Positions 33,088-46,078 are shown, counted from the first letter of the stretch. The stretch is DNA of 64,000 nt from Melampsora larici-populina 98AG31 (GCF_000204055.1 NW_006768873.1:62466-126465); one strand, 5' to 3'. Notes: generated from the sequence alone by a model not told the origin. Numbers and translations are program-made.

Positions 33088-33335
33088 GGGGGAATGTGGT
33101 GGTAATGGTGGATTGGATGGTGCCAGTGGATTACGGATGATCCAGCTTTCAAATCAGTCAGAGCCCACTTGGCATTTGGGGCTTCGGATATTTCTTGCGA
33201 GTATGCATACTCGCGCACATCCAGTTCACTTTTTTTTTTTGCTTTGGCACACTTTTAATGAAAAACGCTTAACCGCTGAGCTTGGGCCCCTAGCTCAAGA
33301 AAAAATTTGTGACAAGGTTTTTTAAAACTACTGTA
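33088..33335 (-). promoter_or_regulatory. Right terminal inverted repeat and presumed transposase promoter
   Basis: Near-identical inverse of 23616-23864, including the 18 bp palindrome (33197-33214), the A tract and the pyrimidine-rich leader that ends at the transposase ATG. Confidence 0.7.
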
Positions 33336-34760
33336 GTTTACCCGAAAAAATCCATAGTACCGGTCCGCCATGCCTACCACTTGGCGATTCGACCTAAGGC
33401 CGTGATGCGAGGTCTTGAAGATACCATCATGTTGACTTTCTCAACCACATCATACACCTTGTAAAATCCAGCACAACTTCTTATGAATATATACGCATTG
33501 AATTGTGTCATGAAATCGTGCTCATTGAGCTCCATCAAGGTACTACTCTAATGTGTTTTACGACTGCACAATGAAACACGACCTGGGCAGAAATGACAAG
33601 ACCGCTAGCTCGTAAGGATTCTGACTACCATAGGGGTAGTGGAGGTTACAATTCTGGGGCAAAGGACTGCCTTGCAGCAATACCTTCCAGATCAGTAGCT
33701 CCTTCCCAATCAACCGTTCAGGTAAAGAAGTCACACAAGAGCATTGATGCGAAGGAATTCTCAAGGAACAGTCAGGATGTCATCGCCATATTATACCTGT
33801 GACTAGGGCATCAGGACGGTGAAGCCTCCTAAAAACGTAAACCGTCAGAATATATCTTTCTTGTTGAGCGGACTTGGGTATAGAACTTCCATCGTCTGTG
33901 CGCACTCTTGGAAAGTACAATTAGCATTGCTAACGCTAGGCCCGAGGCCATCTCGGGCCAACATCTTCGGAGCTTTTCATCCCCAGTCAGGACTCCGGAG
34001 AGCTCCTATCAAGGCTCACAATGTAAAAGTTTTTAGTTCCCTATGTTTGCTGTGAATGGCTGTGAGCTTTACAGCATGTAATTGGCTTTTGAAAATCTTC
34101 ACACTTGCAAGACTATGGATTTCTACCTTGACCTAGCCCTTTGCTCCTTGCTAGACCTTGGTGAGGGGGGGCAAGGGACTGTATCAAGTCTTTATTAATG
34201 TAAACTCCAGTGAAGGGTACATAGTGTAAGAAAAACTTTTACATTGTGTGCCTCAATAGAGCTCTCCGGGGTCCTCCCCAGTCCTTGGAGTGTCCACAGC
34301 CGTACCGTAGATTTGTTACAGACAGAGGGTTGAACATGTTGGTTAGGGCAGCTTGGGAGGTGTGAAAAAAACCATACACGGCTGCAGTTTCCTACATTAA
34401 TGGTAGTAGCATTATTTAGCATCATTTTCTCATATGCTATGAGTGAGTGAGAATACTGCAGTTTTTGAAACAGACAACTGTTCTCAAGATCAATTGGAAA
34501 TGATTGAGATTGACCAGAAATTATTGATCAATCAATAGGGAAAAATTACAAATTGTACAAACAAGACCCTCATAAGTAAAATTTACAACACTGCCACAGA
34601 TGCACTACTGGTATTGGTATCTTTCAGTGTATTAGTTCTTTTGAAAGTATAGCCCAATACTTGATATCAAAAACAGATACTATACTCTCAGGTGACAAAA
34701 TTCAATATCATGGAAATGGATACTGTATCTAGTACAGTATTGAATGTAGGTACTACAACA
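33336..34760. repeat. Intergenic with a foldback repeat
   Basis: Arms at about 33981-34050 and 34220-34281 are inverted copies (ccccagtcaggactccggagagctc and, mirrored, gagctctccggggtcctccccag, then acaatgtaaaagttttt). This is a small foldback element. The rest shows no gene; 34560-34760 is AT-rich. Confidence 0.55.
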
Positions 34761-36373
34761 CAACACCTGAAGTGCTCCGCTTTTGGACTATTTTTTTGCA
34801 GCGGGATGTTGCCCCGCTACATGTTGAACCCGCTGTTGCCCCGCTGCATGTTGAGACCCAATAAATGACTGGCCAAGTGGTGCGCTTGTTGGACCCGCTC
34901 TTTCCCTGCTTTCATCTTTTAAGGCAGCCGGCCGAGGCAAAGGGTACAGCATTTTTGAGAAACCTTGTCATGAATTTTTTGTTGAGCTGGGGGCCAAGTG
35001 TGGTGGTCAAGTCAATTCATAGGGGTGCCAGACCAGTGCTGTGTGGGCCTAGTATGATACAAAATCCTCCAATCCACCATCACCATCACATTCCCCTTTC
35101 CTCAGCAGCACACACTGAATCAAGGATGCTTGTGAGTTCAAATCTGATTCACAGCTATCTGATCAAGACTCTTGACATCTGACTGTGCTAGTCTGATGAC
35201 AAACAACAGTTTTATATTCGGATATATCATTCTTTCTTATAAAAACTTCAATTGTCTTCACGTTATCAAAAAATCACTTTGGAAATTCATATGATATTGA
35301 GCTTTCTTTGCCAAGGCTGTACAGATAAATGTTTGAACTGTTTCTACATTCACTTCTATCAATCATGGTAAAAAGATCAGTTGTATATATCATCCTTGCT
35401 TACGGAAACTCATTTGTTTTTACTATGTCCAAAAATCACCTTAAAAATTAGTGCAGTATTGATATTTCTTTGCTAAAGTAAGATTGTACACAAATTTTTG
35501 GAACAAACAAGGCCTTTACAAGTGAGGTGTTTATTGATGATTTAAATTCTTTAAGATCAAAAATCAGATTTGCTAATGTTCTTTTCAAGAATAACTTTTT
35601 GCAAAGCTAAACTACGATTGTACAAAAAAATGTTTAGACAAGGTTTCCTCCAAGTAACCTGCTTATTGAGAATTTGAAGTCTTTAAGATCGGGAATGAAA
35701 TTTCTTGAAATTGATTGTTCAATTTTGATGACATTTCTTGATTTAAATTTCTGTGATTAAGAGGTTGGTATTCAGTAGAGGTTTGTTGGAGTAAACCAAT
35801 GATGATCAGGTTGATTGATTTCTTGACTTTCATCAATCAATTGATATTGAATGCTTCATATGTTACTCTGGAAGGCATGATGTGATGACCAGAGGGATTT
35901 CAGGAAAGGATTGGGGTTAATTGGGTTAGTTTGGCCTTTGAAGATTAGATCAAGGGTTGAAAAGAACTTACCAGATATGATTTAGGTCATCCAAAAGTGC
36001 TGGGGCAGTGATGATTATTGTGTGTCAAGGACTTGGCTTGTGGAAAAGTGGAGAGTATGGTACTTTGCAGGGGTTGGAAGCGTATTTGTTATTGTACAAT
36101 GTATCCATGTTGGTTCACAGGCGGCCAATCTCAATATGAGAGATCTATAGAGTGTTGGCTGTCAATACTTTCATAATATGCTACATGCCGCTCTGGGCAA
36201 GGGCTGCGGGGCGTGAATGTAAATCACCCGGCTAACTTAAAAACCTGCTACAACCCCAATATTAGGGGTTGAGCGGTGGCGGGACACTTTGACCTGCTAC
36301 AAAAAAATCCCTGAGCAATAGTGGGGCAACCCGCCCCGCTGCCGCTTTTTGCAGCGGATCACTTCAGGTGTTG
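34761..36373. mobile_element. Inverted-repeat element, about 1.6 kb, no transposase
   Basis: The ends caacacctgaagtg (34761-34774) and cacttcaggtgttg (36360-36373) are perfect inverted copies, each followed inwards by GC-rich gcagcgggg words. Flanking octamers ctacaaca and ctacatat agree at six of eight positions, a possible decayed target duplication. It contains a relic of the mariner accessory gene's 5' region but no intact frame. Confidence 0.55.
34960..35215 (+). pseudogene. Relic of the mariner accessory-gene 5' region
   Basis: Sequence similar to 23636-23990: aaccttgtcatgaattttttgttgagct, then atccaccatcaccatcacattcccc, a gtgagttc leader-intron start and an ATG followed by a MTNNS start like MENNS. 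The middle of the inverted repeat is deleted and similarity ends soon after the start codon, so it is a 5' fragment. Confidence 0.6.
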
Positions 36374-36680
36374 CTACATATACTTGATCAGTATCAGCTT
36401 GAAATAGTATTGGGTATCCGAGGGTATTTGGGGTAAATGATTATGAGGATAATTACCCTTCTCTTACTTAGGTGTGTACTTTTGTCATAGTTGATTATTC
36501 TATGATGTTGTCTTCATCTTTTTCATTATGTCATGACATCATCTTTCTACTTCCTTATCAATCTATTTGGTTGTACCATGGTTCTACAAGAAGCCTTTTG
36601 TATAAGAATGAATGTCTCTCTCATACTTTATGTCTTCCTTTCTCATTCATTCTTATCCTTGTCTTTCTTGTACCATCAGG

Positions 36681-36955
36681 TACTGCTGCTTTCTTGTACA
36701 CTCCTGCTCTCTAATACTTACTGAGATCATTTTGTGTTTCTCTCAAGGTTTGTTTTCTCTATGTAGTAGGGTGATGATAAAGCAATTAATTCTTATCCAT
36801 GTCTTTCTCATACTATCAGATACTTCTGCTTTCTCATACACTCCTGCTCTCTAAGACTTACTGAGATCATTTTGTGTTTCTCTGAAGGTACTTCTGCTTT
36901 CTCATACACTCCTGCTCCCTGAGACTTGCTGAGATCATCTTGTGTTTCTCTAAAG
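36681..36955. repeat. Three-copy repeat of about 68 bases
   Basis: The unit tacttctgctttctcatacactcctgctctc...tgagatcattttgtgtttctct occurs at 36681-36748, 36821-36888 and 36889-36955, the last two in tandem. Flanking tcttatcc.tgtctttct words are also shared between the first two. Confidence 0.75.
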
Positions 36956-39900
36956 CTGGTACTCTTATCATACTATAACGGGACCTGAAGATTTTGGGTA
37001 TCCTGGTTTTCAATACCATATCTAGTATAGTACTGTAAGAAAATTCTATACTCAATACACTTGCTGTTTGAAGTATTGCAAATGCAATACTATACTTATA
37101 GGATTTGTGGCAGCCTTGGTAAAATGACACATTTTAACCAAAAACTTAATCCCTCCATAGATTGAACAACATGAGTACTCTCTGTCCTGAATTCAACTAC
37201 TTTAGCTAAGTTTGACTTTGCATTATAACTTTGTGATAGATTTGTGCAAGAATCTGAAGATCAATCAATTAATCTCAGCAACATAATTTCTCCTATCTCT
37301 CACTAATTCCTTTGATATCAGCTAACAACACTTGCTTTGTCAATTGAACACCAACATTTGTCCTAACTAGAGACTATGCGGGCATGCCCGCACCAATCCA
37401 ATTGCAAAATTCCTTAAAACCTCTAAATACCACAGTGTACCACGTCTTTGGCAAAGTGACCTAAATTCTAAATATCATACAACATAGAGTCAATTGGCTG
37501 ATCACAAGGACCTCATTTGTCAGCTGTTTCATATTAGGTATTTTTGAGTCCAAAGAAAACATTGTTCCAATGTTGTATTTCAAACATAAATGGACAAATA
37601 TCTCATCATGCTCACAAGCAGTTCAACGTGACATGTTGATGCACACAATTTGTATATGGTATCATTCAACTTTCAAAATAATTTCAACCAATACTATCAT
37701 AACAATATACTCATAGTCAATCTCCTTGATGATCAACACCCGACTTAGGTGTTGATCATAGTTGTCAACCTCAATTCCAACTTCCCCATAAGTATAAAAG
37801 TTAAAATTTGAGTCAGTTGGGCCCAATTACAAGTTTGATATCTTCAGGTGATGCATTTTAATGTAAAACTTATACTTTGCTTCAATTTGCTGATTCACAA
37901 TAGTAGCAGTTAAATATCTTGAATAGAAGCCGCCGTGGGTTTCTGAAACAGATTAGTATGTCTTATTGTAACCAAGTACAATGACAGATACCAATCATCT
38001 CTAAAGATGATTATTTTCCCCAATCTATCTACAAAAGTGTTGTGCACAAGTTTTGCATAACTCAGGTACTCTTGATCTGAAATACAAAGTAGCACATAGA
38101 ATCACCGCAAGCACCCTGAACTTGAAAGGAATATAGTGATTGGACTCCCCCAAGATGACAAAGTTTACTTCCAGACCTGGTCTCACAATAGCAACATTTC
38201 ATATTGCCACTCCATCACATTTGTATTTTTGTTCAAACTCTCAAAAACCATCTCATAACATCATTGTGTGCGTAAAAACATCCCAAATACCCTGAAGATG
38301 AAGGAAATATGGTCTTTGAAGGCCCCTAGAAAGCTAAACTGGCTTTTAGACACAGTCTCATTGTACCACTTTTTCCAGATAACCCTTCCATCATCTTCAA
38401 ATTCATGATTAAAACCTTAAAAAACATGTTGTGCTCCCACTTCACGACCCACAAACTCACTGATTGTTTGTGCATATGAAGTCAGTACTATTGTAGTCAT
38501 TCATTATCCTCTAAATGAAATCCATTGCTTCTCTATGAAACTTTCATGTAGCTCATGTTCATCATCTTGATATTCACGCTCAAACCCTCAAAAATACCCC
38601 TGTCTGACACCCTCAAGCCTTGAACAGCACAAAAATTTGTAATGATGAGCATATGAGTGCAAGCAGCACATTTTCCTTTCAATTTCAAATGATTCCCCGT
38701 ACCTTCTTTGTCCAAACCTTACTCTTGAGCCCACACAATACCACTTCTGAACTTATCTGCTCCCTTGTACCTTTCATTTAAATAAAGAAACAATGGGGTG
38801 TTTCAAGGCAAATTAAGTTCTTAAGCTCTTCAATCTCTAAACCTTCAATCATTCAGGTGTTTTGCGTTATAAGTGAAATAGTCACAAAATATCTGATAAA
38901 TGAGGAAGATGAAGGAAATTACAGCACAAATTTGCCACAATTAAAGGCAACACATCATACATCTGGCTGAGTTAGTTTATTGATTATTCAGACTTGAAAG
39001 ATGAATCACACAATAAGATCCCTCTCCACATTTGTGTCTTGTTGCATTGCTTCAAGTTTGTTCTTCTGTCTTCTAAAGTCAAACCTATCAACTATATGAG
39101 GAAGCCTTTCAAGATTCAAAGGACTTCAATCAAATCATGAGTTGTTGGCTTCCCTTTTCAAAATGACTTTCAATCATCAGTTTGATTGCTCTCTTTCATG
39201 ATAATCTGCAATGGTCCAGAAGAAACAGAAGTCTAATCCATTTTTTTTAACCAAACAAACTCAGTACAAATCAATTGAAGGCCAGTTGTGAGATACATTA
39301 TACATATCACAATCAAGAAAACAAATGAAACAGTTTGACTTTGTGGTATGTATTAAGGGTTCTGAATTGGGAACTACACAAGATCTTAACACAAATTGGA
39401 TGAGATGCTCTGAATCCACCATCAAGTCCATCGTGAGCAGAAGTCTCCATCAAATCACATTCCACTCAGTATGAGTCATGAGATTCAGTTAGTCCCTTCA
39501 GGGCAGATCTAGTTCACCATTTGATCAATTTCAAATGAAGGTCAAAAAGGTTGAAATTGGACTTCATTCAGATTTTGTTTGATCAGTTTGACCAGTTGAA
39601 CTCATAGTGTATATTATCAACACTGCACAATAATCGTTCCATCAAAACTGTATTCAATTTCAGTTTTATTGATCCGTCTGATGAGCTTTTATATGTTTGT
39701 GATACTTGCAAATCGAGTATTTGGTTGAATCCTGGTCAAATTGAGTCGTTGAATCAAGAAGTTGATAAGTCATTGGGCTGAGTTTGAGTTGAAGGGTAGA
39801 GAAAATGGAAAAAGATGTGTAGGGTTAAAATTTGATGAGAGATTTCTTGTGGATTAGAAAGTGATTCGTCTCGCAGGGGATTAGTAACCTTTCTTTTATA

Positions 39901-41204
39901 AGCCGAGGACTGAGTCCAACAAAAGACCGGATTCAATAGCTTGTTTTAATACAATTTTTGTTTAAAAGTCTGGTGGTAAACGCGAATCAAAAGACAAGGT
40001 GAGACAAACAATAGTGTGTAAATAACAAAAGGAGACAAAAGGAGCGATTGAAAACATCTTGACTACAAAAGCTCACCAATGGAGACATCAGACAAAAAGG
40101 GAATAGCACCTGATACCCGGAGGCGGACCTGATCAACAGAGGAGAGGAGAGGTCCGAACTCATGCAAGTGGTCCATCTTTTTAGTATTTAGATTTCACTT
40201 GGGTTTGAATCCATGATGAGAACATGTGGATTGTGCTTGAAAATACATGGTTGAAAAAGGTGTGGTTGATTAAAAAAGATGTGTTTAAGCAAAAACCTTG
40301 GATTAACTAGACAACATGGTTGTGCAAAAGTACAATTGAGTCTAGTGTTTATCCTAGTTGGAAATGAAACTGTAGTTAGATATATGGCAATGTGGTTTTG
40401 AAATCATGGGAGAAGCAAGGTACAGCAGGATTTGGGGTGCAAGCCAAAATAGAACATCTCTGGCCTATTTTGGCTTGCAAATAGAGAAATACCTAATCTA
40501 AGTAAGTGATTGTCATTGAGGATGACAGCTGTGCATGAGACTACCCAAAATTTCTTTATGTCATGGATTACGGCATACAGCTGTGGATGCTTTTATGGAA
40601 CTCTACAGGTGCCTTTGTGCCTTTGGGAACCTTTAACATGTAATTTAGGTTGCAGTTGGTATGAGTGCCCATGTGATGTCAAACCCACAAATGAATATGT
40701 ATACACAGGGAGGTATCCTACAAATCTTTTGCCTGAATGTAGGGCTGGATGCAGTGGATTTCAAAGTGTAACATCCATGTGAATTGCAAATTGGACCAAA
40801 AAGAGGCAAGTGCCAATCTATCTACTATGATAATAACAGAACATGGTCTTTGTTCAAAACAATAACCACACCTTGCAAGGCCTTCTAGGCACCTAAGTCT
40901 ACCTAAGTCTTGCCTCATTGCCATACTACGCATGCCCAATTTCCAACTGATTCGCATTGTTCCTCCGCAAAGTTGGAGATTGGAAATGCCTTGTGATGTC
41001 TGCTCTTGTCTGCTTCTGACTTGTTCTACGGCTCTCCTGGCGTCACCGGTGCCTGGTGGGATTGTTGTGTGAGACTTCTATTTTGGCTGAATGTGTTATG
41101 TATGTAGTCACATTCAACCAAGCATACGAGAGAGTGATGATTGTCGCACCCCGCTTCTTTCGGTGGGCCACGTTCAATCACTTCTCTGGCGCCCACCTAC
41201 AATG
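36956..41204. other. Long non-coding AT-rich region
   Basis: No convincing gene was found on either strand over 4.2 kb. Loosely recurring words such as caaaccctcaaaaa and accctgaa.ttgaaggaaatat (38100-38600) suggest old diverged repeats. A cysteine-containing frame at 40510-40782 has no signal peptide or family resemblance. Confidence 0.5.
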
Positions 41205-41212
41205 TATAAAAT
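41205..41212 (+). promoter_or_regulatory. Candidate TATA box
   Basis: tataaaat lies about 205 bp upstream of the start codon of the KNH-like gene and is followed by a pyrimidine-rich leader, a plausible core promoter. Confidence 0.4.
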
Positions 41213-41417
41213 AGCCTCGCTCCCTCAAAGTTACAATCTTCACCCTCGACCTTGAAAGTTCCACAGACTCCGTTTGCCTCAATTCGCCACCCGAGTTTCT
41301 TGATTTCAAAAGTGGAATTCTTGAATTTCCACCTTTCAAAACTATACCACTATATTGAGGTAGCCTATCGAACTCTTCGAGGGCTACAAGTCGTCAATAC
41401 CTCAAATCCAATCAACG

Positions 41418-42204
41418 ATGGTTCGAAGCACTCTTCTCCCAGTTTCACTTTTGTGTCTACTTTCCTGCCATACGATGCTAGTTTCTGGCTTCATCATCCA
41501 CTTACGCGAAGGAGACCTCTGGGAGTAAGTGGTCCACAAAATCATATTCAAATATGCTGTAGATATATTCGGCGATCAAACTCATTCTGTGATTTCATGC
41601 AGCCTATCCGATACCTTGACGGTAAAGTGGTCAAAGTTCTTCTGGGATACAGAAACCTTTGATATTCAAATCAGGAATAAAGACCCCGAGTGAGTTCTCG
41701 CGCCAATAGTTTCTTTTCTAGCTCATCCACTCACCCACCTCCCTTATCTGTCTTCTCACTAGGCTTTATCCGATGGGATTTTCACAAGTCCTGAGAAAAG
41801 ACGTTCACGCTTCCGATAGATTGTGTAGTCTGGCTGCAGTCCCTGAATTGAAAGCCGGTCCAGGTTTTTATCTAGAGTTCATCGATCAGGTAAGCCCTTT
41901 GCGTATTTCGTATCACTTTTAAGTCGCCAGCACATGCTAAGAAATTTGAATCCTTTACTGATAGAATCAGAGAATTTTGGCTCGGTCTGACAAGATCAAA
42001 ATTACACAAATTGAAAATGATTGGGACGACGTTTTGGACTTGGACAATGAAGACTCAATTTTTGAAGATTCCGATACTGATTTATCTCTCGACTTGAGTT
42101 CGAATTCAAATGAAGAAGTAGACTCATATCAAGAGTCTTCTGCAAAACTACATAGTGGGAGTTATATTTACCAAAGAGTTTTCAGGAATTCCTTCCAGAT
42201 CTGA
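41418..42204 (+). CDS. Small secreted Kre9/KNH-like protein
   Basis: Exons 41418-41524, 41603-41689, 41763-41889 and 41965-42204 join in frame to 186 residues with canonical splice sites. Residues 1-24 form a clear signal peptide (LLPVSLLCLLSC core). Residues about 35-125 match the Kre9/KNH-type fold found in fungal cell-wall and GPI proteins: TLTVKWSKFFWD, FDIQIRN, VPELKAGPGFYLEFID and ILARSDKIKI. The tail (about 130-165) is acidic and serine-rich (DDVLDLDNEDSIFEDSD). Typical family members have a Ser/Thr-rich stalk and a GPI signal, and both are absent here. It is probably an extracellular or wall protein; a role in beta-glucan assembly is known for the yeast relatives but is only a guess here. 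Confidence 0.75.
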
Positions 42205-43678
42205 TTGCCAATCAGCCTTTTGATTGTCGACTCAAAGTCTGATTGTCTGACTTGTGTATATTACCTGACTTGTTTCTTGATCCTTCATATTATTTATTAT
42301 TGGGTGTTCACGTTTTTTTTCTCTTTCATAAGCTGTGAATCTATATGGCCAGTAGTCATGTGTATGCAAAGAATTATCAGACTTGTATATATCCTTGATC
42401 TCTTGACTGTTATTATGTAATAAAGGATGTTCGCAATTTGGTTCTCTTTCATAAGCTGTGCATTCAAATGGTCAGATATGTGTATGCAAAGTATGCTCAA
42501 TAAACATTATGCCGTGTTGTCAAATCTGAACTTCCTGATTACTGGCCAAATCATATTTCATGAAAGCTGATTGTGGTAACATCGACCTTTGTCTGAGCAT
42601 ATGTATCGTCTTGATACTTCTTCAGAACCCTGCAAATATAATAATGATCAAAGTGAACGTGCTTAGCATGAAACATCTTGAAGACCATATCCTTGCTGTT
42701 TAGAGCTCGTAAGGTCAGTTAAAGGCATAATGATTCTCATCAGATGGCTCTGGTGAATACATGGGCATGACCCAGGCTCAAGTCACTCCTCAACCATAGC
42801 TGGTTCTATGTTGTGATTAGAAAAACCATGGTATTGTTTGTTACTGCTGTTGTGACAACAGAATTCAAGATACTCAGAGGCAGAACATGCATCTTTTGTT
42901 TTGTTGATCAAGGCTGAAAGGATCTCGATAGAGCAATATTATGTGATCACCCAGAGGGGTGAGCCATTGAGCAGTGATGTAGACTATGTAGCAGGGATTC
43001 AGGTGTGGGTATGAGTCCACTCAACTCGTACCCATTTACAAGGGGCTTGGTCCCCGTTGCTGAGTACCCAGTATTCAGTGGTCCCTGACTGAGTTGTACA
43101 GCGGAACTGTATAACTCACATGACCGTATGTATGAGTAACACATACTCAAGTGCCCTGCCTCCCATGAGCCCTCGGACTCACACTATCCCACTTCCAGCA
43201 CGCACCTTGTTTGGATGAGTACCTCACCCAAACAAGGTGGACTAGGATATCCCATTTCAACATCTTTGTTATCTAATATCCCAACTCCACCTCCCCATTA
43301 TTCAAGCCTCCATCTCCCTAATCGATCTGGATTTCTTAATTCCAAAGTCTTTCAATTGAAATATAGACCCAACAGCACCGATTCCGTTGTGGCTTCAACT
43401 TCACGTTTGATCTGGCACGATTGGAAATGGGCCACCTTGAGATCTGGCTACCGGCGCTCACGTGGGTCAACTCCGATATCATGAAGGATCTCGGAGCCCT
43501 CGAGTGGAAATTTGACAACCGGTGAGGTTTTTCTTTTTAAAAGTGTTTTAAAAAGGTCATCATTGAGTAGCCTCAGGTTTTTCAAGGCTAATCATTATTG
43601 TCTTTCTGCTTTCTGTTTTTTGGTCACCTTCCCTTCCTACGTTTCTTTCGAAGACCTACCGACTTCCTTTGTCACATC
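42205..43678. repeat. Intergenic with a short direct repeat
   Basis: The block ctctttcataagctgtg...atatgg.cag...tgtgtatgcaaag occurs at about 42319-42371 and 42441-42491. A hairpin accttgtttgg...ccaaacaaggt lies at about 43203-43238. The right part may include the left end of the hAT element, but no terminus could be fixed. Confidence 0.45.
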
Positions 43679-45171
43679 ATGCCTAGGTTCCCTGCTCAAC
43701 CTCCTCCCAAAGGCACACCCTACGCTCGTCGCACTACCCAAACCACATTGGTCGGAGTCAACAACTCACCCCGTGTGGCCTCTACACCTTGAGTTGCATC
43801 AAATCCTCGTCCGGCTCAAACCTCTAGTCGTCCTGGTAGTGGCTCTGGAACTCCTGGTCAGGCCAAATCTTGGGGACCTAAGTCATACGTGATACAAGAC
43901 GAACCCGATGAAAACGAATTCGCCGGCAAGAACGTGTTGCGTGCCAACAGACACCGTTTGGACGTGTATCTTTACTTCGATGTGAGTCCAGCTAGCGTTC
44001 AATGTTTGGGCGGTTATGCCTATGTTTTGGATGGTGGGAACTAATTCTAGCTTTGCTCTTGCTTAGGAACCACGACCTCACCAAGAAACTGGCAAAGGTG
44101 ATACCATGGTGTACCCCTGCTTACACTGTCCGTACGTAAAGGATTTTCTTCTCTTCTGTTACATATATAACATTGTTCCAATCACTGACTTTTGGTGTTG
44201 GTCAATTCAGTACGGAGTGTTCCATTGTTGGTAGACCAAACTCAAACCTTCACAAACATCGCCGCATTTGCCCTGGATTGCCCTCAGCTTGGTTCCGTCG
44301 CGCACCGGGTAGCATCCCACCCGAAGAGGACCCTGTCATCGCTGCTGCTCGTAAGAAAGAGCTTAGGTCTTTGCTGATTGGCGCGGTAATCAGCAAAAAT
44401 CTTCCGTTTTCCATCTTCGAGGGTGACTTGATGCAGTCTGCCCTGCGTGCGATTAGCCCTTCGTTTTATTGGCCTGGTCGCATGGGGATCAAAGCGGACG
44501 CCGAATCCTTATTCAAAGATCTGGAGCAAAAGCTCATGGAAGAGATAGCTCAAGTCCCCGGTGTGGTATCAACGGCGACTGATTGTTGGACAAGCCCCGA
44601 TTTCTCTCACACCTACCTAGCCATCAACAGTTTCTTTTTCAACGCCGAGGGACAGTTCTGTCGCCGACTGCTAGCTTTCAAGGTGAGCCATTTTTATCTA
44701 ATCTCTCATTTAAAACGTGTGTTGACGCTCCTTTTGATTTCTTCAGAAATTGGAGGGAAAACACACCGCCGAAAATCTGACGAAGGTTTATTGGGATGCC
44801 CTGGAGCACATGAGGGTCCATAACCACTTCGCGATGACTGCTGATAACGCTTCGTCCAACCGAGCAATGGCCCGCCTTTTATCGGACCGATACGCGCGAA
44901 AGACTGTTCATTGGCCACACGAACATCGTTTTCATGGGTGTCTTTGCCACGTGATCAACTTGGTAGCAAAAGACTTTCTTGAAGGGATCGGTGAACTGAC
45001 TGAGGCAGACGTGGAAGCCTTTGAAACCTCTGGACTAGCTGAAACTCGTTATTCTTTCGAACCCGACGAACTCCCCTGGACCGATGAGGACCCTCACGAT
45101 GACTCGCCATCCAGCCCGGCGCCTGAGACTGACACCAACATGGAAGATGCTTCGCCGGTTGTTCACGGAGG
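43679..45171 (+). pseudogene. hAT transposase gene, 5' part, cut off by the assembly gap
   Basis: Exons about 43679-43981, 44067-44131, 44211-44682 and 44747-45171 (running into N) read in one frame. A BED-type zinc finger (YPCLHC, then NLHKHRRIC) is formed across intron 2. The hAT core follows, with TATDCWTSPDFSHTYLAI (first catalytic D), MTADNASSNRAMARLL (second D) and HGCLCHVINLVAKDFL. The catalytic E and C-terminal dimerisation domain would lie in the gap. A TGA at 43790-43792 interrupts the first exon (STP*VASNPRP); CGA would be a one-step alternative. If translation began after it the protein could still be intact, so the pseudogene label is tentative. Confidence 0.7.
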
Positions 45172-46078
45172 NNNNNNNNNNNNNNNNNNNNNNNNNNNNN
45201 NNNNNNNNNNNNNNNNNNNNNNNNNNNNNNNNNNNNNNNNNNNNNNNNNNNNNNNNNNNNNNNNNNNNNNNNNNNNNNNNNNNNNNNNNNNNNNNNNNNN
45301 NNNNNNNNNNNNNNNNNNNNNNNNNNNNNNNNNNNNNNNNNNNNNNNNNNNNNNNNNNNNNNNNNNNNNNNNNNNNNNNNNNNNNNNNNNNNNNNNNNNN
45401 NNNNNNNNNNNNNNNNNNNNNNNNNNNNNNNNNNNNNNNNNNNNNNNNNNNNNNNNNNNNNNNNNNNNNNNNNNNNNNNNNNNNNNNNNNNNNNNNNNNN
45501 NNNNNNNNNNNNNNNNNNNNNNNNNNNNNNNNNNNNNNNNNNNNNNNNNNNNNNNNNNNNNNNNNNNNNNNNNNNNNNNNNNNNNNNNNNNNNNNNNNNN
45601 NNNNNNNNNNNNNNNNNNNNNNNNNNNNNNNNNNNNNNNNNNNNNNNNNNNNNNNNNNNNNNNNNNNNNNNNNNNNNNNNNNNNNNNNNNNNNNNNNNNN
45701 NNNNNNNNNNNNNNNNNNNNNNNNNNNNNNNNNNNNNNNNNNNNNNNNNNNNNNNNNNNNNNNNNNNNNNNNNNNNNNNNNNNNNNNNNNNNNNNNNNNN
45801 NNNNNNNNNNNNNNNNNNNNNNNNNNNNNNNNNNNNNNNNNNNNNNNNNNNNNNNNNNNNNNNNNNNNNNNNNNNNNNNNNNNNNNNNNNNNNNNNNNNN
45901 NNNNNNNNNNNNNNNNNNNNNNNNNNNNNNNNNNNNNNNNNNNNNNNNNNNNNNNNNNNNNNNNNNNNNNNNNNNNNNNNNNNNNNNNNNNNNNNNNNNN
46001 NNNNNNNNNNNNNNNNNNNNNNNNNNNNNNNNNNNNNNNNNNNNNNNNNNNNNNNNNNNNNNNNNNNNNNNNNNNNNN
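45172..46078. other. Assembly gap (907 N)
   Basis: A run of N that hides the 3' half of the hAT transposase. Frames spanning it are artefacts. Confidence 0.99.

Larger units (their letters stand above)
23616..33335. mobile_element. Two-gene Tc1/mariner element with long inverted repeats, interrupted by a nested copia element
   Basis: TA-cagtagttttaaaa at 23616 and its exact inverse ending at 33335 bound the element. TA at both ends is the expected Tc1/mariner target duplication. The inverted repeats extend about 249 bp each (23616-23864 and 33088-33335) and differ at only about one base plus one A in a poly-A run. A DDE transposase starts 9 bp inside the right repeat and runs inwards. A different, unknown gene starts just inside the left repeat and also runs inwards. 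The nested copia element (25368-30854 with its 5 bp duplication) accounts for about 5.5 kb, so the original element was about 4.2 kb. Confidence 0.85.

Noticed and set aside
40510..40782. Cysteine-containing frame that might be a small secreted protein.
   Set aside because: No signal peptide, no splice context and no family resemblance, in a long non-coding region.
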